In this document: piece after piece, positions 1 through 11,816 of the stretch | Layout of the letters: each line of letters opens with the position of its first letter | How positions within the stretch are numbered: the first letter of the stretch is position 1 | DNA from: Gemmatimonadaceae bacterium | GTDB lineage: Bacteria; Gemmatimonadota; Gemmatimonadetes; Gemmatimonadales; Gemmatimonadaceae | Direction of reading: 5' to 3' | Assembly (NCBI GenBank): GCA_036504815.1 | Contig: DASXUN010000012.1 | Span: forward strand, 186,001 to 250,000 | Length of the DNA: 64,000 nucleotides | Translations under genes and position numbers: made by a program | Notes under the pieces: generated by a model | What the model was told of the DNA's origin: nothing | What the model saw: the letters and a program-made list of their open reading frames with translations, nothing else | The model's database searches: none

Positions 1-532
1 GCCAGTCGGGGCGCGACGGTTGCGCGTCCATGATCTCGCGGCGGTACGCCTTGACGTTGTTGAGGTCCTTCACGCGCACGTCGAAGAGCGCGCGGCTCAG
101 GCCGTTGTAGATGCGCGAGACGAAGGCCTTCTCGTACTTGCCCTGCTTGAAGCCCGTCACCATGTCGCTTTCGCCGGCGAGGATGGGCGCGACGAGCCGC
201 GGAATGTCCTCGGGCTTGAACTGGAGGTCGGCGGGATAGAAGACCAGCACGTCCGCGCGCGCGTTCAGGTAGCCGGTGCGCAACGCATCGGCGATGCCGC
301 GCCGCGCGCGGTGCCGCACGGCACGCAAAAAGGGATACGTGGCGCGGAGCGTCTCGAGCAGCGCCCAGGTGCGGTCGGCGGAACCGTCGTCCACGACGAT
401 CACCTCGTAGCGTTCAGCGCGCCCGGCGAAGGTCTGGGCACACAGCTCGAGAAAGAGCGGGAGGTTCTCCGCCTCGTCCTTGGCGGGCACCAGGACCGAG
501 ACGTCTACTGTGGTGGGAACGGGCACGGGCAC
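1..532 (-). CDS. Family 2 glycosyltransferase (C-terminus cut off by window edge)
   Basis: This is the N-terminal part of a GT-A fold family 2 glycosyltransferase, similar in style to dolichyl-phosphate mannose synthase and undecaprenyl-phosphate sugar transferases. The reading frame shows the expected start (VSVLVPAKDEAENL), the VIVVDDGSADRT nucleotide-binding motif and a YPADLQF segment in the position of the metal-binding DXD-type motif. No transmembrane segment appears in the visible part. The start is uncertain: there is no ATG, and a GTG at 532 is the most upstream plausible choice, with a second GTG two codons later. The gene lies 75 bp downstream of rpoN on the same strand. The N-terminal codons overlap a GC-rich repeat that also occurs near sdhB and in moaE. 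Substrate cannot be assigned. Confidence 0.8.
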   Translation of the reverse strand, partial: MPVPVPTTVDVSVLVPAKDEAENLPLFLELCAQTFAGRAERYEVIVVDDGSADRTWALLETLRATYPFLRAVRHRARRGIADALRTGYLNARADVLVFYPADLQFKPEDIPRLVAPILAGESDMVTGFKQGKYEKAFVSRIYNGLSRALFDVRVKDLNNVKAYRREIMDAQPSRPDW

Positions 533-607
533 AGTGTGGGCACGGAAAGGGTCACGGGCGGGCCGGCAGCGGCCGGCGGCGAAGAAGCACGGAGCATGTC
601 GTCACGG

Positions 608-2119
608 CTAGACCCGCTTGCGCATGCGCGCCGGGAGGACATGCAGCTGATCCCGGTACTTGGCGACGGTGCGCCGGGCGATGCGGATGCCCTCGCGCTC
701 GAGGATCTCCACAATTGCCTGGTCGGTGAGCGGATCCTTCGGGTCCTCGTCCTTCACGAGCTTCTCGATCTTGTCCTTGATGCCGCGCGCCGACACGTCC
801 TCGCCGTCGGTGGTGGCGATGCCGGACGAGAAGAAGAACTTCAGGGGCAGCACGCCACGCGGCGTCTGCACGTACTTGTCGCTCGTCACGCGGCTGACCG
901 TGGACTCGTGCATCCCGATCACGTCGGCCACCTCGCGCAGCGTCAGCGGCTTGAGGTGCTGCACGCCCTTCTCGAAGAAGTCGCGCTGCCGGTCGACGAT
1001 GAAGTGCATCACCTTGAGCATCGTGTGGCGCCGCTGCTCGATGGCCTGGATCAGCCACTGCGCGGCGTTGAGCTTGCTGGCGATGAATTCCTTGTGCTCG
1101 GTCGTGAACTTCTTGCGGTCCCGCGCCATCTCCTGGTACACGCGGCTCAGGCGCAGGCGCGGGATGTTGGTGTCGTTGAGGAAGACGAGGTACTGGCCGT
1201 CCACCTTCTCCACGACGAGGTCGGGGATCACGTAGCCGTCGGGCGTTGAGCTCTTGTTGAAGCCGGGCTTCGGGTTGAGCTTCGCGATCTGGTCGGCGGC
1301 ATGCTGCACCTCCAGCGGCGTGGTTCCGACGCGACGCGCGATCTCCACCCAGCGGTGCGACGTCAGTTCGTCGAAGTGCTCGCTGAGGATGCGCCGGGCC
1401 AGCGCCACGTCGTCCGTCGATTCGCGCAGCTGGAGCAGCAGGCATTCGCGCAGGTCGCGCGCCCCCACCCCCGGCGGATCGAGCGCCTGGATGATGGCGA
1501 GCATCTCCTCGGCCTCGGCCATCGTGAAGAACGGCAGGTCGGCGCCGTCCCGTCCGGTGGCGTCGGCGCTGCGCTCGATCTCGGCATTGATGCCGCGGAG
1601 GATCTCCTCGAGGTCGCAGGCGAGGTATCCGTCGTCATTGATGTCGCCAATGAACTCCTCGGCCAGCACCTGCTGGCGCGGGGTGAGCTGGATGAGCGCG
1701 AGCTGCTCGCGCAGGTCGTCCTCCAGCCCGCCGCGGGCGACGCTCACCGGCTCGGTGTACTCGCGCGCCTCGTAGCTCTCGCGGGCCCCGGAAACATCGA
1801 AGCCGTCGAGGAGGATGTCCTCCCAGTCGGTTTCCTGCTGCCGAGGATCGGTTTCGGGCGTCGGGGCGGACGATTCCAGCGGCACCTCGAACGCGTCGCC
1901 CGCGGTGCTGGAGCCTTCCTCATTCTCGTCGGCGTCACCAGTCTCGTCGTCGCCATCCTCTTCAATGAGTTCGAGGAACGGATTGACGAGCAGCTCCTGC
2001 TTCAGGTGCTGCTGCAGGTCCAGCAGGGGCATCGTGAGCATGTCCATCGCCTGGTACAGGCGCGGATTGATCTTCAGCTCCTGCCCCAGCCGGACCGACT
2101 GGCTCAGCCCCGTCTTCAT
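608..2119 (-). CDS. rpoN: RNA polymerase sigma-54 factor
   Basis: Alternative sigma factor that recognises -24/-12 promoters and needs an ATP-dependent activator. At 503 aa it is full length. Region I (about 1-50) is rich in Gln and Leu ([18 protein letters not shown]), followed by an acidic region II (about 55-120), the core-binding region, and the helix-turn-helix ([20 protein letters not shown]). The RpoN box ARRTVAKYR lies about 20 residues from the C-terminus. The start ATG overlaps the lptB stop as ATGA, and rpoN directly after lptB is a common arrangement in Gram-negative bacteria. No sigma-54 activator gene is visible in this window. Confidence 0.97.
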   Translation of the reverse strand: MKTGLSQSVRLGQELKINPRLYQAMDMLTMPLLDLQQHLKQELLVNPFLELIEEDGDDETGDADENEEGSSTAGDAFEVPLESSAPTPETDPRQQETDWEDILLDGFDVSGARESYEAREYTEPVSVARGGLEDDLREQLALIQLTPRQQVLAEEFIGDINDDGYLACDLEEILRGINAEIERSADATGRDGADLPFFTMAEAEEMLAIIQALDPPGVGARDLRECLLLQLRESTDDVALARRILSEHFDELTSHRWVEIARRVGTTPLEVQHAADQIAKLNPKPGFNKSSTPDGYVIPDLVVEKVDGQYLVFLNDTNIPRLRLSRVYQEMARDRKKFTTEHKEFIASKLNAAQWLIQAIEQRRHTMLKVMHFIVDRQRDFFEKGVQHLKPLTLREVADVIGMHESTVSRVTSDKYVQTPRGVLPLKFFFSSGIATTDGEDVSARGIKDKIEKLVKDEDPKDPLTDQAIVEILEREGIRIARRTVAKYRDQLHVLPARMRKRV

Positions 2120-3510
2120 GGAGACGAGGCCTCGCTACTCGCCTCGGGCGGCACCTCAAGCTCGCCGGCGGCGGGCGCGTCAGACACGGGCGCGTTGGAC
2201 GCGGGCGCGTCGGCCACGAGCGCGTCGGTCTCGTCGGGGCCGTGCTCGCGACGGAATCGCTCGCGAAGGCGCGCGGTGAGCGTCGGGCCGAGGTAGACGC
2301 GGGAGACGGTGTCATCGAAGACCAGCTCGCGCACCGTGCCGGAGACCTTCACCTGCCCGTCGAACATGATGTACGCGCGATCGACGATGTCGAGCGTCTG
2401 CTCGACGTTGTGATCCGAGATCAGCACGCCGATCCCCCGGTGCCGCAGGCTGGCCACGATCACCTGGATGTCGTGCACGGCGATGGGGTCCACGCCCGCG
2501 AACGGTTCGTCGAGCATCATGAACTTGGGCTGGGTCACCAGCGCGCGGGTGATCTCGAGCCGGCGGCGCTCGCCGCCGGAGAGCTGATACGCCTTGCTCT
2601 GCCGGAGGTGCTTGAGGCCCAGTTCGTCGAGGAGCGCCTCCAGGCGCGCGGCGCGCTCTGCCTTGCTCAGGTCGAGCTCCTCGAGGATCGCGAGGATGTT
2701 CTCCTCGACGGTCAGCTTGCGGAAGATGGACGGTTCCTGCGAGAGGTATCCGATCCCGAGGCGCGCCCGCTTGTACATCGGCATCTGCGTGATGTCGGTG
2801 CCGTCGAGGTAGATGCGGCCCGCCGCCGGCGGAATGAGACCGGTGATCATGTAGAAGCTGGTCGTCTTTCCTGCGCCGTTGGGACCGAGCAGGCCGACAA
2901 TCTCCCCCTGTCGCAACTCGAGCGCGACGTCATTGACGACATTGCGGCGGCGGTACGTCTTGACCAGTCCTTCGGCGCGCAGCACGCTGCGTCCGTCCAC
3001 GCGCGGCATCGTGGCCGCCGAAACGCGCGGGGCGGCATGTTCGCCCGTCACGCGCAGGGCATCCGCAAAGGCATCGCGCCCCGTGCGCACCGACGCCCAC
3101 AAGGCCGGCGTCATCGCCACGCGGCAGTCGGGATCGTCGAGGTCGCCCACGGCAATGGAACCGTTGTCCACGAGGCGCGGCAGCGCGACGTTGGCGAGGT
3201 GCGTCCGCACCTCGTCGAGGCTCAGGCGTCCCGCCTCGCGCTCGACGTCACGCCCTTCGGCCTGAAGGGCGGCGAGGTGATCATTGCGATAGTGGACGGC
3301 CAGGTCATTGAACGTCGCGCCGCCCTTGTCGTCCGCCGTTCCGATGAGGGCAATCAGCGCCAGCGCCACCGAGCGATCGCCGCCCGCGAGGCGCTCGGCC
3401 ACGGCCCGCACGGCCGCCTCGCTGTCCGGCGTCGCGGAGGCGGCGTTCGATGGCGCCTCGGCCTCGGGTGCCGACGGCACGTCGTTCGGTTCGGTGGGTG
3501 GCGTGGTCAC
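2116..3510 (-). CDS. lptB: LPS export ABC transporter ATP-binding protein LptB with extra N-terminal domain
   Basis: Cytoplasmic ATPase of the Lpt machine that drives LPS from the inner membrane to the outer membrane. The ABC module occupies about residues 168-430: Walker [10 protein letters not shown] at about 209-217, signature LSGGE at about 310-314 and Walker B MMLDEPF at about 331-337. Before it sits an extra region of about 165 residues: a low-complexity Pro/Ala/Glu stretch (1-30), then a folded-looking domain (about 40-150) that resembles a winged helix. The GTG start at 3510 overlaps the lptA stop (GTGA), the same coupling seen elsewhere here. An internal ATG at 3009 would give a conventional LptB but would leave about 500 bp unexplained. 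A roughly 45-residue Ala/Asp/Pro-rich tail follows the ABC domain. Confidence 0.92.
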   Translation of the reverse strand: MTTPPTEPNDVPSAPEAEAPSNAASATPDSEAAVRAVAERLAGGDRSVALALIALIGTADDKGGATFNDLAVHYRNDHLAALQAEGRDVEREAGRLSLDEVRTHLANVALPRLVDNGSIAVGDLDDPDCRVAMTPALWASVRTGRDAFADALRVTGEHAAPRVSAATMPRVDGRSVLRAEGLVKTYRRRNVVNDVALELRQGEIVGLLGPNGAGKTTSFYMITGLIPPAAGRIYLDGTDITQMPMYKRARLGIGYLSQEPSIFRKLTVEENILAILEELDLSKAERAARLEALLDELGLKHLRQSKAYQLSGGERRRLEITRALVTQPKFMMLDEPFAGVDPIAVHDIQVIVASLRHRGIGVLISDHNVEQTLDIVDRAYIMFDGQVKVSGTVRELVFDDTVSRVYLGPTLTARLRERFRREHGPDETDALVADAPASNAPVSDAPAAGELEVPPEASSEASSP

Positions 3511-4946
3511 GGCTTCTTCACGGGTGTGGGAGTTGGCGCGGTCGTTCCGCGACGCGGTGGCGTTCGGGCGGGAGCGGTGGTCGTCTTCCCCGGCGCGCCG
3601 GCGGCCTTCCCCGATCGCACGGTGGAATCGGCCTTCGTGGAATCCGCCTTCGCGGAGTCCGACGGCAGGCGCTCGAGGTAGACGCCGGAGGCCTTCTCGC
3701 GCACGGTCACGGTGCTCACGGCGCGATCGGCGCCAAACTGCACCGTGATCGCCTTGCCCTTGACGTAGTTCAGGTTCGGCGCCGCCTTGGCGCCTTCCGA
3801 CGATGCCACCTGGTAGAACGACGATGCGTCGCCGGAGGCGAGAATGGAACGGATCACGGGCTTGGTGGTGGAATCGCCCGCTGCGCGCGCGCTGTCGAAC
3901 GCGGCAACGATCGTGTCGCCGCGCAGCCAATCGTCTTCGGTGGAGACGAACTGCGTCGAGTCGGTGCGGCTCTTGGCGAAGGCGCCGCGCAGGGCGCGCA
4001 ACTCGCGCAGCACCTGGCCCGGCATGTCCACGTCGATGGAGTCGGCCAGGATGTCGCGATCGGTGGCGTGCGCCTTGGCGCGCGACCGGCCCCAGGCATA
4101 GGCGCGCGAGAGTTTCTGCGCGCTGAGTCGAAGGTCGATGGTATCGGAGGCGAGCGTCACGTCCTCGCTCACGGCCTTGGCGCTGTCGGCCGAGAGCACG
4201 CGTTCGAGCTTGCGCTCGCGCGACCAGAGGTCGATCTGCCGCCCGACCAACGTGAACTTCGACTCCCCCTTCCCTTCGATTCGGGGTCGGCCGGTCAGGC
4301 GCGACCACTCGCGGCCGCTGTCCATGGTCGCGCTGTCCGACGTGGCGACGAGGTCGGGGCGCGTGATGATGACGGACCCGCCCGCATACATCAGCGAGTC
4401 GGCAACGTCGAGCATCTGGTCGGCGATCACTTCGACGGTGTCGGTGGCGCCCTCTCCCGCGTCGGCCGGGCTGAGCCGCGTCACCGGGCGGCCGGTCGCG
4501 AGCAGGCGCGCCTCAGCGCGAATGCCGGGCATCGCGCGGAAATACTCGGCGCGCGGCCCGCGCATGGTCGTCCCCCTGTCGGTCACCGCGACGACGTTGC
4601 CCTCGGCCAGCACCCGCTCCTCGCTCTGCACGTACGTGATGCGATCGGCATCGAGGCGCACGCGCTTTTCGTCGTAGTGGGCGCGGCCGATCAGGATATG
4701 GGTCTTCACGTCGCCCATCGACTCCAGCGAGTCGCCCGAGAGGCGCTGGTCGGAATTGGTGCAGCGCCCGCGCACGCCGCGGCCGTAGTAGCTGTTGTAT
4801 TGTCCGCTGGGGAGCTTGATGGCGAGCGTGGTCGTCGAGTCGAAGTTATACAGCTCGAGGTTGCACGTGCGCCGCCGCGCCGGTTGCTGGGAGGCCAGCA
4901 CCGCCGGGACGAAGAGCGCGCCGGCAACCCAGAGTCGTCGCATCAC
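3507..4946 (-). CDS. lptA: LptA/OstA-like periplasmic LPS transport protein, enlarged
   Basis: Exported protein that most likely bridges the periplasm between LptC and the outer membrane as a beta-jellyroll LPS conduit. A signal peptide is seen at residues 1-19 ([19 protein letters not shown]). The body repeats the OstA pattern: [26 protein letters not shown] is followed by segments on loss or gain of variant strands (for example [17 protein letters not shown]). At 479 aa it is more than twice the size of classical LptA (about 180 aa), with a Pro/Thr/Lys tail. The position between lptC and lptB, with ATGA and GTGA overlaps on either side, supports the role. A longer OstA-family protein with more jellyroll turns is the likely explanation. 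Confidence 0.8.
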   Translation of the reverse strand: MMRRLWVAGALFVPAVLASQQPARRRTCNLELYNFDSTTTLAIKLPSGQYNSYYGRGVRGRCTNSDQRLSGDSLESMGDVKTHILIGRAHYDEKRVRLDADRITYVQSEERVLAEGNVVAVTDRGTTMRGPRAEYFRAMPGIRAEARLLATGRPVTRLSPADAGEGATDTVEVIADQMLDVADSLMYAGGSVIITRPDLVATSDSATMDSGREWSRLTGRPRIEGKGESKFTLVGRQIDLWSRERKLERVLSADSAKAVSEDVTLASDTIDLRLSAQKLSRAYAWGRSRAKAHATDRDILADSIDVDMPGQVLRELRALRGAFAKSRTDSTQFVSTEDDWLRGDTIVAAFDSARAAGDSTTKPVIRSILASGDASSFYQVASSEGAKAAPNLNYVKGKAITVQFGADRAVSTVTVREKASGVYLERLPSDSAKADSTKADSTVRSGKAAGAPGKTTTAPARTPPRRGTTAPTPTPVKKP

Positions 4947-5563
4947 TTGCCCGGCATCTTGACGTCGCGCGCCTTCGCGCGTGAGGCGCGGAGGATGCGC
5001 AGGTTGTTCATGTCGGGGTCGGAGACGAAGCCAATGCCGCTGGCCTCGCGCCCCTCTTCCGTGAGCACGAAGGCGCTGTCCGACGAGATCTGGTTGACGC
5101 GGGAGTCGAACTTGATCTGCTCGGTCACCAGCCGGCGCCCGTCCACCGTGATGATGACGACGTTGCCGCGCGCCTCGAGCACGTTGTCGCGCGTCAGGTA
5201 GCGGCCGGTGCGCGACGTCAGCACCGCGTCCTTGGCCCCCGTGGCGTTGTAGAAGATCGAACGCACCACACGCATGTCCATCCGCGTGTTGTCGTCGTAG
5301 AAGAGCGCGGTGTCGCTGAAGACTTCGGCGCGGCGCAGGCCGTTCTCCGTCACCAGGGTGCGCGAGCCAAAGACCACCTGGTCGGCGTTGGGATCGATGC
5401 CCGACGCCACGGAGCCGGTCTTGGGCTTCTGCGTGTCGCTGCAGGCGGCGAGCACCGCCGCGCCGAGCAGCGCCACGCAGACGCCGCGGCCGCGCGCACG
5501 CATCCCGCGACGCCGGCGCTCTCCCGTCTCCCGTCTCCCGTCTCCCGTCTGCCGTTCGCTCAC
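4943..5563 (-). CDS. lptC: LPS export protein LptC (lipoprotein-like)
   Basis: Bitopic or lipid-anchored periplasmic component of the Lpt bridge that passes LPS from LptBFG to LptA. A hydrophobic segment ending in LAAC|S looks like a lipobox, followed by an OstA-like beta domain (FGSRTLVTENGLRRAEVFSDTALFYDD). The GTG at 5563 overlaps the kdsD stop as GTGA. An ATG at 5503 would begin directly at the signal peptide (MRARGRGVCVALLG) and is a real alternative, because the 20 codons between the two are encoded by a tandem heptamer array and look non-functional. The gene sits between kdsD and lptA. Confidence 0.85.
   Translation of the reverse strand: MSERQTGDGRRETGERRRRGMRARGRGVCVALLGAAVLAACSDTQKPKTGSVASGIDPNADQVVFGSRTLVTENGLRRAEVFSDTALFYDDNTRMDMRVVRSIFYNATGAKDAVLTSRTGRYLTRDNVLEARGNVVIITVDGRRLVTEQIKFDSRVNQISSDSAFVLTEEGREASGIGFVSDPDMNNLRILRASRAKARDVKMPGK
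5522..5556 (-). repeat. Tandem heptamer array (minus-strand unit GACGGGA)
   Basis: Five consecutive 7-bp units, four identical (plus strand TCCCGTC) and one variant. It overlaps the presumed 5' end of lptC and reads in frame as an Arg/Glu/Thr/Gly-rich stretch. The same GACGGNA unit forms arrays at 18,541, 22,711 and 44,053. Confidence 0.85.
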
Positions 5564-6528
5564 GCCGCCCCCGCCCGCATCAGATCGTGGAGATGCACGA
5601 CGCCGACGATCGCGCCGTCCGTCGCCAGCACGGGCATCGCCATGATGCCGTGCTGTTCCATCCGGAACACCACGGCGCTGCCGAGTTCGTCGGCCGCCGC
5701 GGTCTTGGGTGTCTTCACCATCACGGTGTCGACGCGCACCGGGAAGACGTCGTGCACCCGCTCCATCAGCCGGGTCAGGTCGCCCGTGGTCAGCAGTCCC
5801 AGCAGGCGCCCCGTGTCATCGGCGACCAGCACGATGCCGCGCCGCTCGGCAAGGAGCACCACGGCCTCGCGCATCGTGGCGGTTGGCGGGACGATCGGCA
5901 GCCTCTCGGTGAGCATCACGTCAGACACCTTGGTGAGCAGCTTGCGTCCCAGCGCGCCGCCGGGATGCAGCCGCGCAAAATCCTCGCGACGGAAGCCCTT
6001 GACCTCGAGCAGGGCCACCGCGAGCGCATCGCCGAGCGCCAACGTGACCGTGGTGCTGGTGGTCGGCGCCAGATCGTGGGGGCATGCCTCTTCCTCCACC
6101 GACGCGTCGAGCGCCACGTCCGCCGCGCGCGACAGCGTGGAATCGATCTCACCGGTGATGGCGATGACCCCTACCCCGAGCCGCTTGAGCTGTTCCAGCA
6201 GGGGGAGCAACTCCTCCGTCTCGCCGCTCTTCGAGATGAGGATGGCGACGTCGTCCTGGCCGACGATCCCGAGGTCGCCGTGCACGCTCTCGGTCGGATG
6301 GAGGAAGGTCGCCGGCGTGCCCGTGGAGGTGAGCGTGGCAGCGATCTTGCGGCCAATCAGCCCGCTCTTGCCGATGCCGGCCACGATGGTGCGGCCCTTG
6401 GCCGTGGCGATGAGATCCACCGCGGCGGCGAAACTGGGGCCCACGCGCGCGCCCGTGCGCGCGAGCGCCGCCTGTTCGAGGGCGATGACGCGCTGTCCGC
6501 GCGCGATGACTTCGGCGGCCGTGGTCAC
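5560..6528 (-). CDS. kdsD: D-arabinose 5-phosphate isomerase
   Basis: Converts ribulose 5-phosphate to arabinose 5-phosphate, the first committed step of Kdo synthesis for LPS. An N-terminal SIS sugar-phosphate domain (about 35-175) carries the motifs GIGKSGLIGRKIA, TPATFLHPTESVHGDLG and SKSGETEELL. Two C-terminal CBS domains follow (about 200-320), as in KpsF/GutQ/KdsD proteins; the length of 322 aa is typical. The chosen GTG at 6528 overlaps the kdsC stop (GTGA); a longer frame upstream has no family similarity. It sits inside the Kdo gene group. Confidence 0.95.
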   Translation of the reverse strand: MTTAAEVIARGQRVIALEQAALARTGARVGPSFAAAVDLIATAKGRTIVAGIGKSGLIGRKIAATLTSTGTPATFLHPTESVHGDLGIVGQDDVAILISKSGETEELLPLLEQLKRLGVGVIAITGEIDSTLSRAADVALDASVEEEACPHDLAPTTSTTVTLALGDALAVALLEVKGFRREDFARLHPGGALGRKLLTKVSDVMLTERLPIVPPTATMREAVVLLAERRGIVLVADDTGRLLGLLTTGDLTRLMERVHDVFPVRVDTVMVKTPKTAAADELGSAVVFRMEQHGIMAMPVLATDGAIVGVVHLHDLMRAGAA

Positions 6529-7097
6529 TTGGCTGCTCCCTCCGATCGACTCTGGACATAGCGCTCGACGAGCGTGTCCCACTCGCCGCGGGCGCGCAGC
6601 AGCAGTTCACAGAACTCCCGCACCGCCCCCGCCCCGCCGTTGCGCGTGAGCTGCACGCGCGCGCACTGCGCCGCGTCGGCGGTGGCGTTCGCCACCACCA
6701 CGGGGAGGCCGACCTCGCGCAGGACGCCAACGTCAGGAAGATCGTCGCCCACGAATGCCACTTCATTGAGGCCGATGCCGTGCCGCTGGCAGAGCTTCTT
6801 GAGCGACGGGAGCTTGCGCGCGTGCTCGTCCTGGATGAGATCGTCCACCTTCAGCTCGGCCGCCCGCAGCGCGACGCTCTCCGACACGCGGCCGGTGATG
6901 ATGCCGACGCGCACGCCGGCCCACCGGAGAAGCAGGATGCCGAGGCCGTCCTGGATGTCGTACTTCTTGAACTCGAGCCGGCGGCCGTCCACGTCGCCCA
7001 GGTAGACCCCGCCATCGGTCATCACGCCGTCCACGTCGAAGACGACAAACTTGACCCGGCGGGCCGCCTCGGTCTCGATCACGTTGGCGACGGTCAT
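6525..7097 (-). CDS. kdsC: 3-deoxy-D-manno-octulosonate 8-phosphate phosphatase
   Basis: HAD-superfamily phosphatase that releases Kdo from Kdo 8-phosphate. The first HAD motif is [11 protein letters not shown] with the nucleophile and acid/base Asp pair; motif II is ITGR and motif IV is [10 protein letters not shown]. There is no cap domain, and the length of 190 aa matches the tetrameric KdsC family. The ATG at 7097 overlaps the kdsA stop (ATGA), and the gene is followed by kdsD with a GTGA overlap. Confidence 0.96.
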   Translation of the reverse strand: MTVANVIETEAARRVKFVVFDVDGVMTDGGVYLGDVDGRRLEFKKYDIQDGLGILLLRWAGVRVGIITGRVSESVALRAAELKVDDLIQDEHARKLPSLKKLCQRHGIGLNEVAFVGDDLPDVGVLREVGLPVVVANATADAAQCARVQLTRNGGAGAVREFCELLLRARGEWDTLVERYVQSRSEGAAK

Positions 7098-7927
7098 CGC
7101 CGGCCCCGCGCCGCGCTCCACACGTCCACCGCGCGCCTGATCAGCTCGTCGAGTTGATGCAGCGGCATCATGTTGGGCCCATCGCTGGGCGCGTGGTCGG
7201 GATCCGGGTGCGTCTCCATGAACAGCCCGTCGGCGCCCGCGGCGCACGCCGCCAGCGTGAGGTGCGGGATCATCGCGCGCACGCCCCCCGACGCCCCGCC
7301 CTGCCCCTTGCCCGGCTGCTGCACTGAATGCGTGGCGTCGAAGATCACCGGGCAGTCGCACGCGTCGCGCATGCGCGGGATTGCGCGCATGTCCACCACG
7401 AGGTCGCCGTACCCGAAGAAGGAGCCGCGCTCCGTGACCGCGACTTCAATCTCGCCCGGGCCGCGCGCCCCGGCGGGGTCGGATTCGCGAACCTTGGCGA
7501 CGGCGCCCTTCATGCCCTCCGGATGCAGGAACTGCCCCTTCTTGACGTTCACCGGCTTGCCCGCGCGCCCCGCCGCCTCGAGCAGGTCCGTCTGGCGGCA
7601 GAGGAACGCGGGGATCTGGAGCGCATCGGCCACCAGCGCGACCGTGGCGCACTGCTCGGGCAGATGAACATCGGTGATGACGGGCAGTCCCGTCGCCTCG
7701 CGCACGCGATCGAGCGCGGCCAGCCCTTCCTCCATGCCCGGGCCGCGATGCGCGCCCGCGTTGGAGCGGTTGGCCTTGTCGAAACTCGCCTTGTAGATGA
7801 TGCCGCCGGGCACGCGCTCGGCGAGGCGCGCGAGATGCTCACCCACGCGCAGCATGATGTCGTCGGACTCGACGACGCACGGGCCGGCGATCAGGAAGAG
7901 TTGGTCACGCGGGAACGAAGCGGGCAT
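7094..7927 (-). CDS. kdsA: 3-deoxy-8-phosphooctulonate synthase
   Basis: Condenses phosphoenolpyruvate with arabinose 5-phosphate to Kdo 8-phosphate. The protein has 277 aa and the DAHP/KDOP synthase TIM barrel signatures [37 protein letters not shown], and [10 protein letters not shown]. The segment [16 protein letters not shown] matches the active-site loop. It lies 3 bp after pyrG and overlaps kdsC by 4 bp. Confidence 0.97.
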   Translation of the reverse strand: MPASFPRDQLFLIAGPCVVESDDIMLRVGEHLARLAERVPGGIIYKASFDKANRSNAGAHRGPGMEEGLAALDRVREATGLPVITDVHLPEQCATVALVADALQIPAFLCRQTDLLEAAGRAGKPVNVKKGQFLHPEGMKGAVAKVRESDPAGARGPGEIEVAVTERGSFFGYGDLVVDMRAIPRMRDACDCPVIFDATHSVQQPGKGQGGASGGVRAMIPHLTLAACAAGADGLFMETHPDPDHAPSDGPNMMPLHQLDELIRRAVDVWSAARGRR

Positions 7928-7930
7928 GGC

Positions 7931-10353
<2,423 letters not shown>

Positions 10354-10401
10354 GTGGCACCCCCCGGAGGCGAGGATGGCGATGCAAAAATCACGCCACC
10401 C

Positions 10402-10430
10402 AATATACGGTTGGGGACGCGGATGGTCAA
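10402..10430 (-). promoter_or_regulatory. Sigma70-type promoter of the kdsB-rpoN operon
   Basis: On the minus strand TTGACC (10,430-10,425), a 17-bp spacer and TATATT (10,407-10,402). Transcription should start near 10,395, about 40 nt before kdsB. This is one of the clearest promoters in the window and the only one seen for the whole kdsB to rpoN chain. Confidence 0.75.
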
Positions 10431-10601
10431 AAACGCCCGCTCGGGCGGCGGCCCGGACGGCGGGTCGCCCCCACGGGCCACCCGCCGCGAGTCCCCCCAG
10501 GCGTCCTCGGATGCCCGGCGGATGCTGGCCGCCCAATGCCCCTGCGCCGGGAGCCGGCTGGAGGTACCTTCTCCTGCATCCGCCAACCCCGACTTCCCGC
10601 A

Positions 10602-11741
10602 ATGCAGCTGCGACGTGCGCTTCTCGTCCCGCTCTCCGTGGTCCTGGCGGCCTGTGGTCACGCCGAGCCGAAAGAACTGCGCGTGGCCGTGCTCGCCCCT
10701 GGCGGCGACTTCTGGGCGGTCGCCGCCGGACTCCCTTCCCTTCAGGGTGCGCGCATGGCCGCCGACGAGGTCAACGGCGGTGACGGGGTTCTGATTGGCG
10801 GCGACCGGTACCGCCTGGTCGTGGTGGAAAAGTCGTATCTGGCGGGCGCGTCCACGGCGGTTGCGGCGGCGCGCGAGGCCATCGAGCGCGACCGGGTGCA
10901 CTTCATCGTCGGTCCCGGCATCAGCGACCACGCGCTCGCCGTGGCCGCGGTGGCGGAATCGGCCGGCGTGCCGATGCTCTCCCCGATGTCGTCCAGCCCC
11001 TTGCTCACGGCCCACCGACGCTTCGTGTCGCGCCTTGCGCTGCTCGACGACGCGCAAGGGATGATCCTGGCGCGATTCGCGCACAGCGAGCTGAAGCTGC
11101 AGCGCGCGGCGATCCTGCAGGACTCGTCCATCTCGTCAGCGCGCTCGATCGCCGACTTCTTTCTGCGGACCTTCGTCGCCAGCGGTGGCGAGGTGACGGG
11201 CATCGAGTCGTACGCCACCGCGGATTCGGGCGATTTCCGGCCGAAACTGAAGCGACTGCTGGCCACGAACCCGCAGGCGCTGCTGCTTCCGAACTACATC
11301 AGCGCTGATTCCGTGCAGCTGCGCGTGGCGCGTTCCCTCGGCTTCCGGGGTGCGTTCCTGGGAAGCGACATGTGGGATGCGCGCACGCTGCGGAGGGTGC
11401 CCGATGCGGTGGGCGCGTATCTGGTGCATCAGTGGAATCCGGCCAGCCCTGCGCCCATGGCGCAGCGCTTCGTGCGCGCCTATATGCAGCAACACGGATC
11501 GGAGCCACGCACCACGGCCGCGGCGACCTACGATGCCATCCGGCTCGTCGCCGAAGCGGCGCGACGCGCTGGTTCGCTGGACGGTGGCCTGCTTACGGAC
11601 ACCCTTCGCACGTTCGGTCGGTTCGCGGGCGCCATGGCCACATATCGGTTCACCGGCAGCGGCGATCCGAAGCGCGGCGGCGTGCTCGTGCGGCTCGGCG
11701 TCCAGCGGGACTCGGTCTTTGCGTTCATGGACGTGCCATAG
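10602..11741 (+). CDS. ABC-type amino-acid/urea family substrate-binding lipoprotein, copy 1
   Basis: Periplasmic binding protein of type I fold (Peripla_BP_6, LivJ-like). The ATG at 10,602 begins a lipoprotein signal MQLRRALLVPLSVVLAAC with a lipobox Cys at residue 18. The body shows the family pattern ELRVAVLAPGG, LQGARMAADEVNGG, HFIVGPGISDHALAVAAVAESAGVPML and a C-terminal AAATYDAIRLVAEAA. It is followed by a paralogue after 75 bp with matching residues throughout. No permease or ATPase gene lies nearby, so it either serves a transporter elsewhere or acts as a sensor. The ligand cannot be predicted. It is divergent from kdsB. Confidence 0.85.
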   Translation: MQLRRALLVPLSVVLAACGHAEPKELRVAVLAPGGDFWAVAAGLPSLQGARMAADEVNGGDGVLIGGDRYRLVVVEKSYLAGASTAVAAAREAIERDRVHFIVGPGISDHALAVAAVAESAGVPMLSPMSSSPLLTAHRRFVSRLALLDDAQGMILARFAHSELKLQRAAILQDSSISSARSIADFFLRTFVASGGEVTGIESYATADSGDFRPKLKRLLATNPQALLLPNYISADSVQLRVARSLGFRGAFLGSDMWDARTLRRVPDAVGAYLVHQWNPASPAPMAQRFVRAYMQQHGSEPRTTAAATYDAIRLVAEAARRAGSLDGGLLTDTLRTFGRFAGAMATYRFTGSGDPKRGGVLVRLGVQRDSVFAFMDVP

Positions 11742-11816
11742 ACTCTCCAGCGGGCGGCCTTCGCGTGGCACGATTAAACCGGGCCAAGTCGACAATCATC
11801 GCGGTACACTCCTGCC

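Noticed and set aside
505..714. Short open frame on the minus strand overlapping the rpoN end
   Set aside because: It overlaps the 3' part of rpoN in another frame and has no recognisable features.
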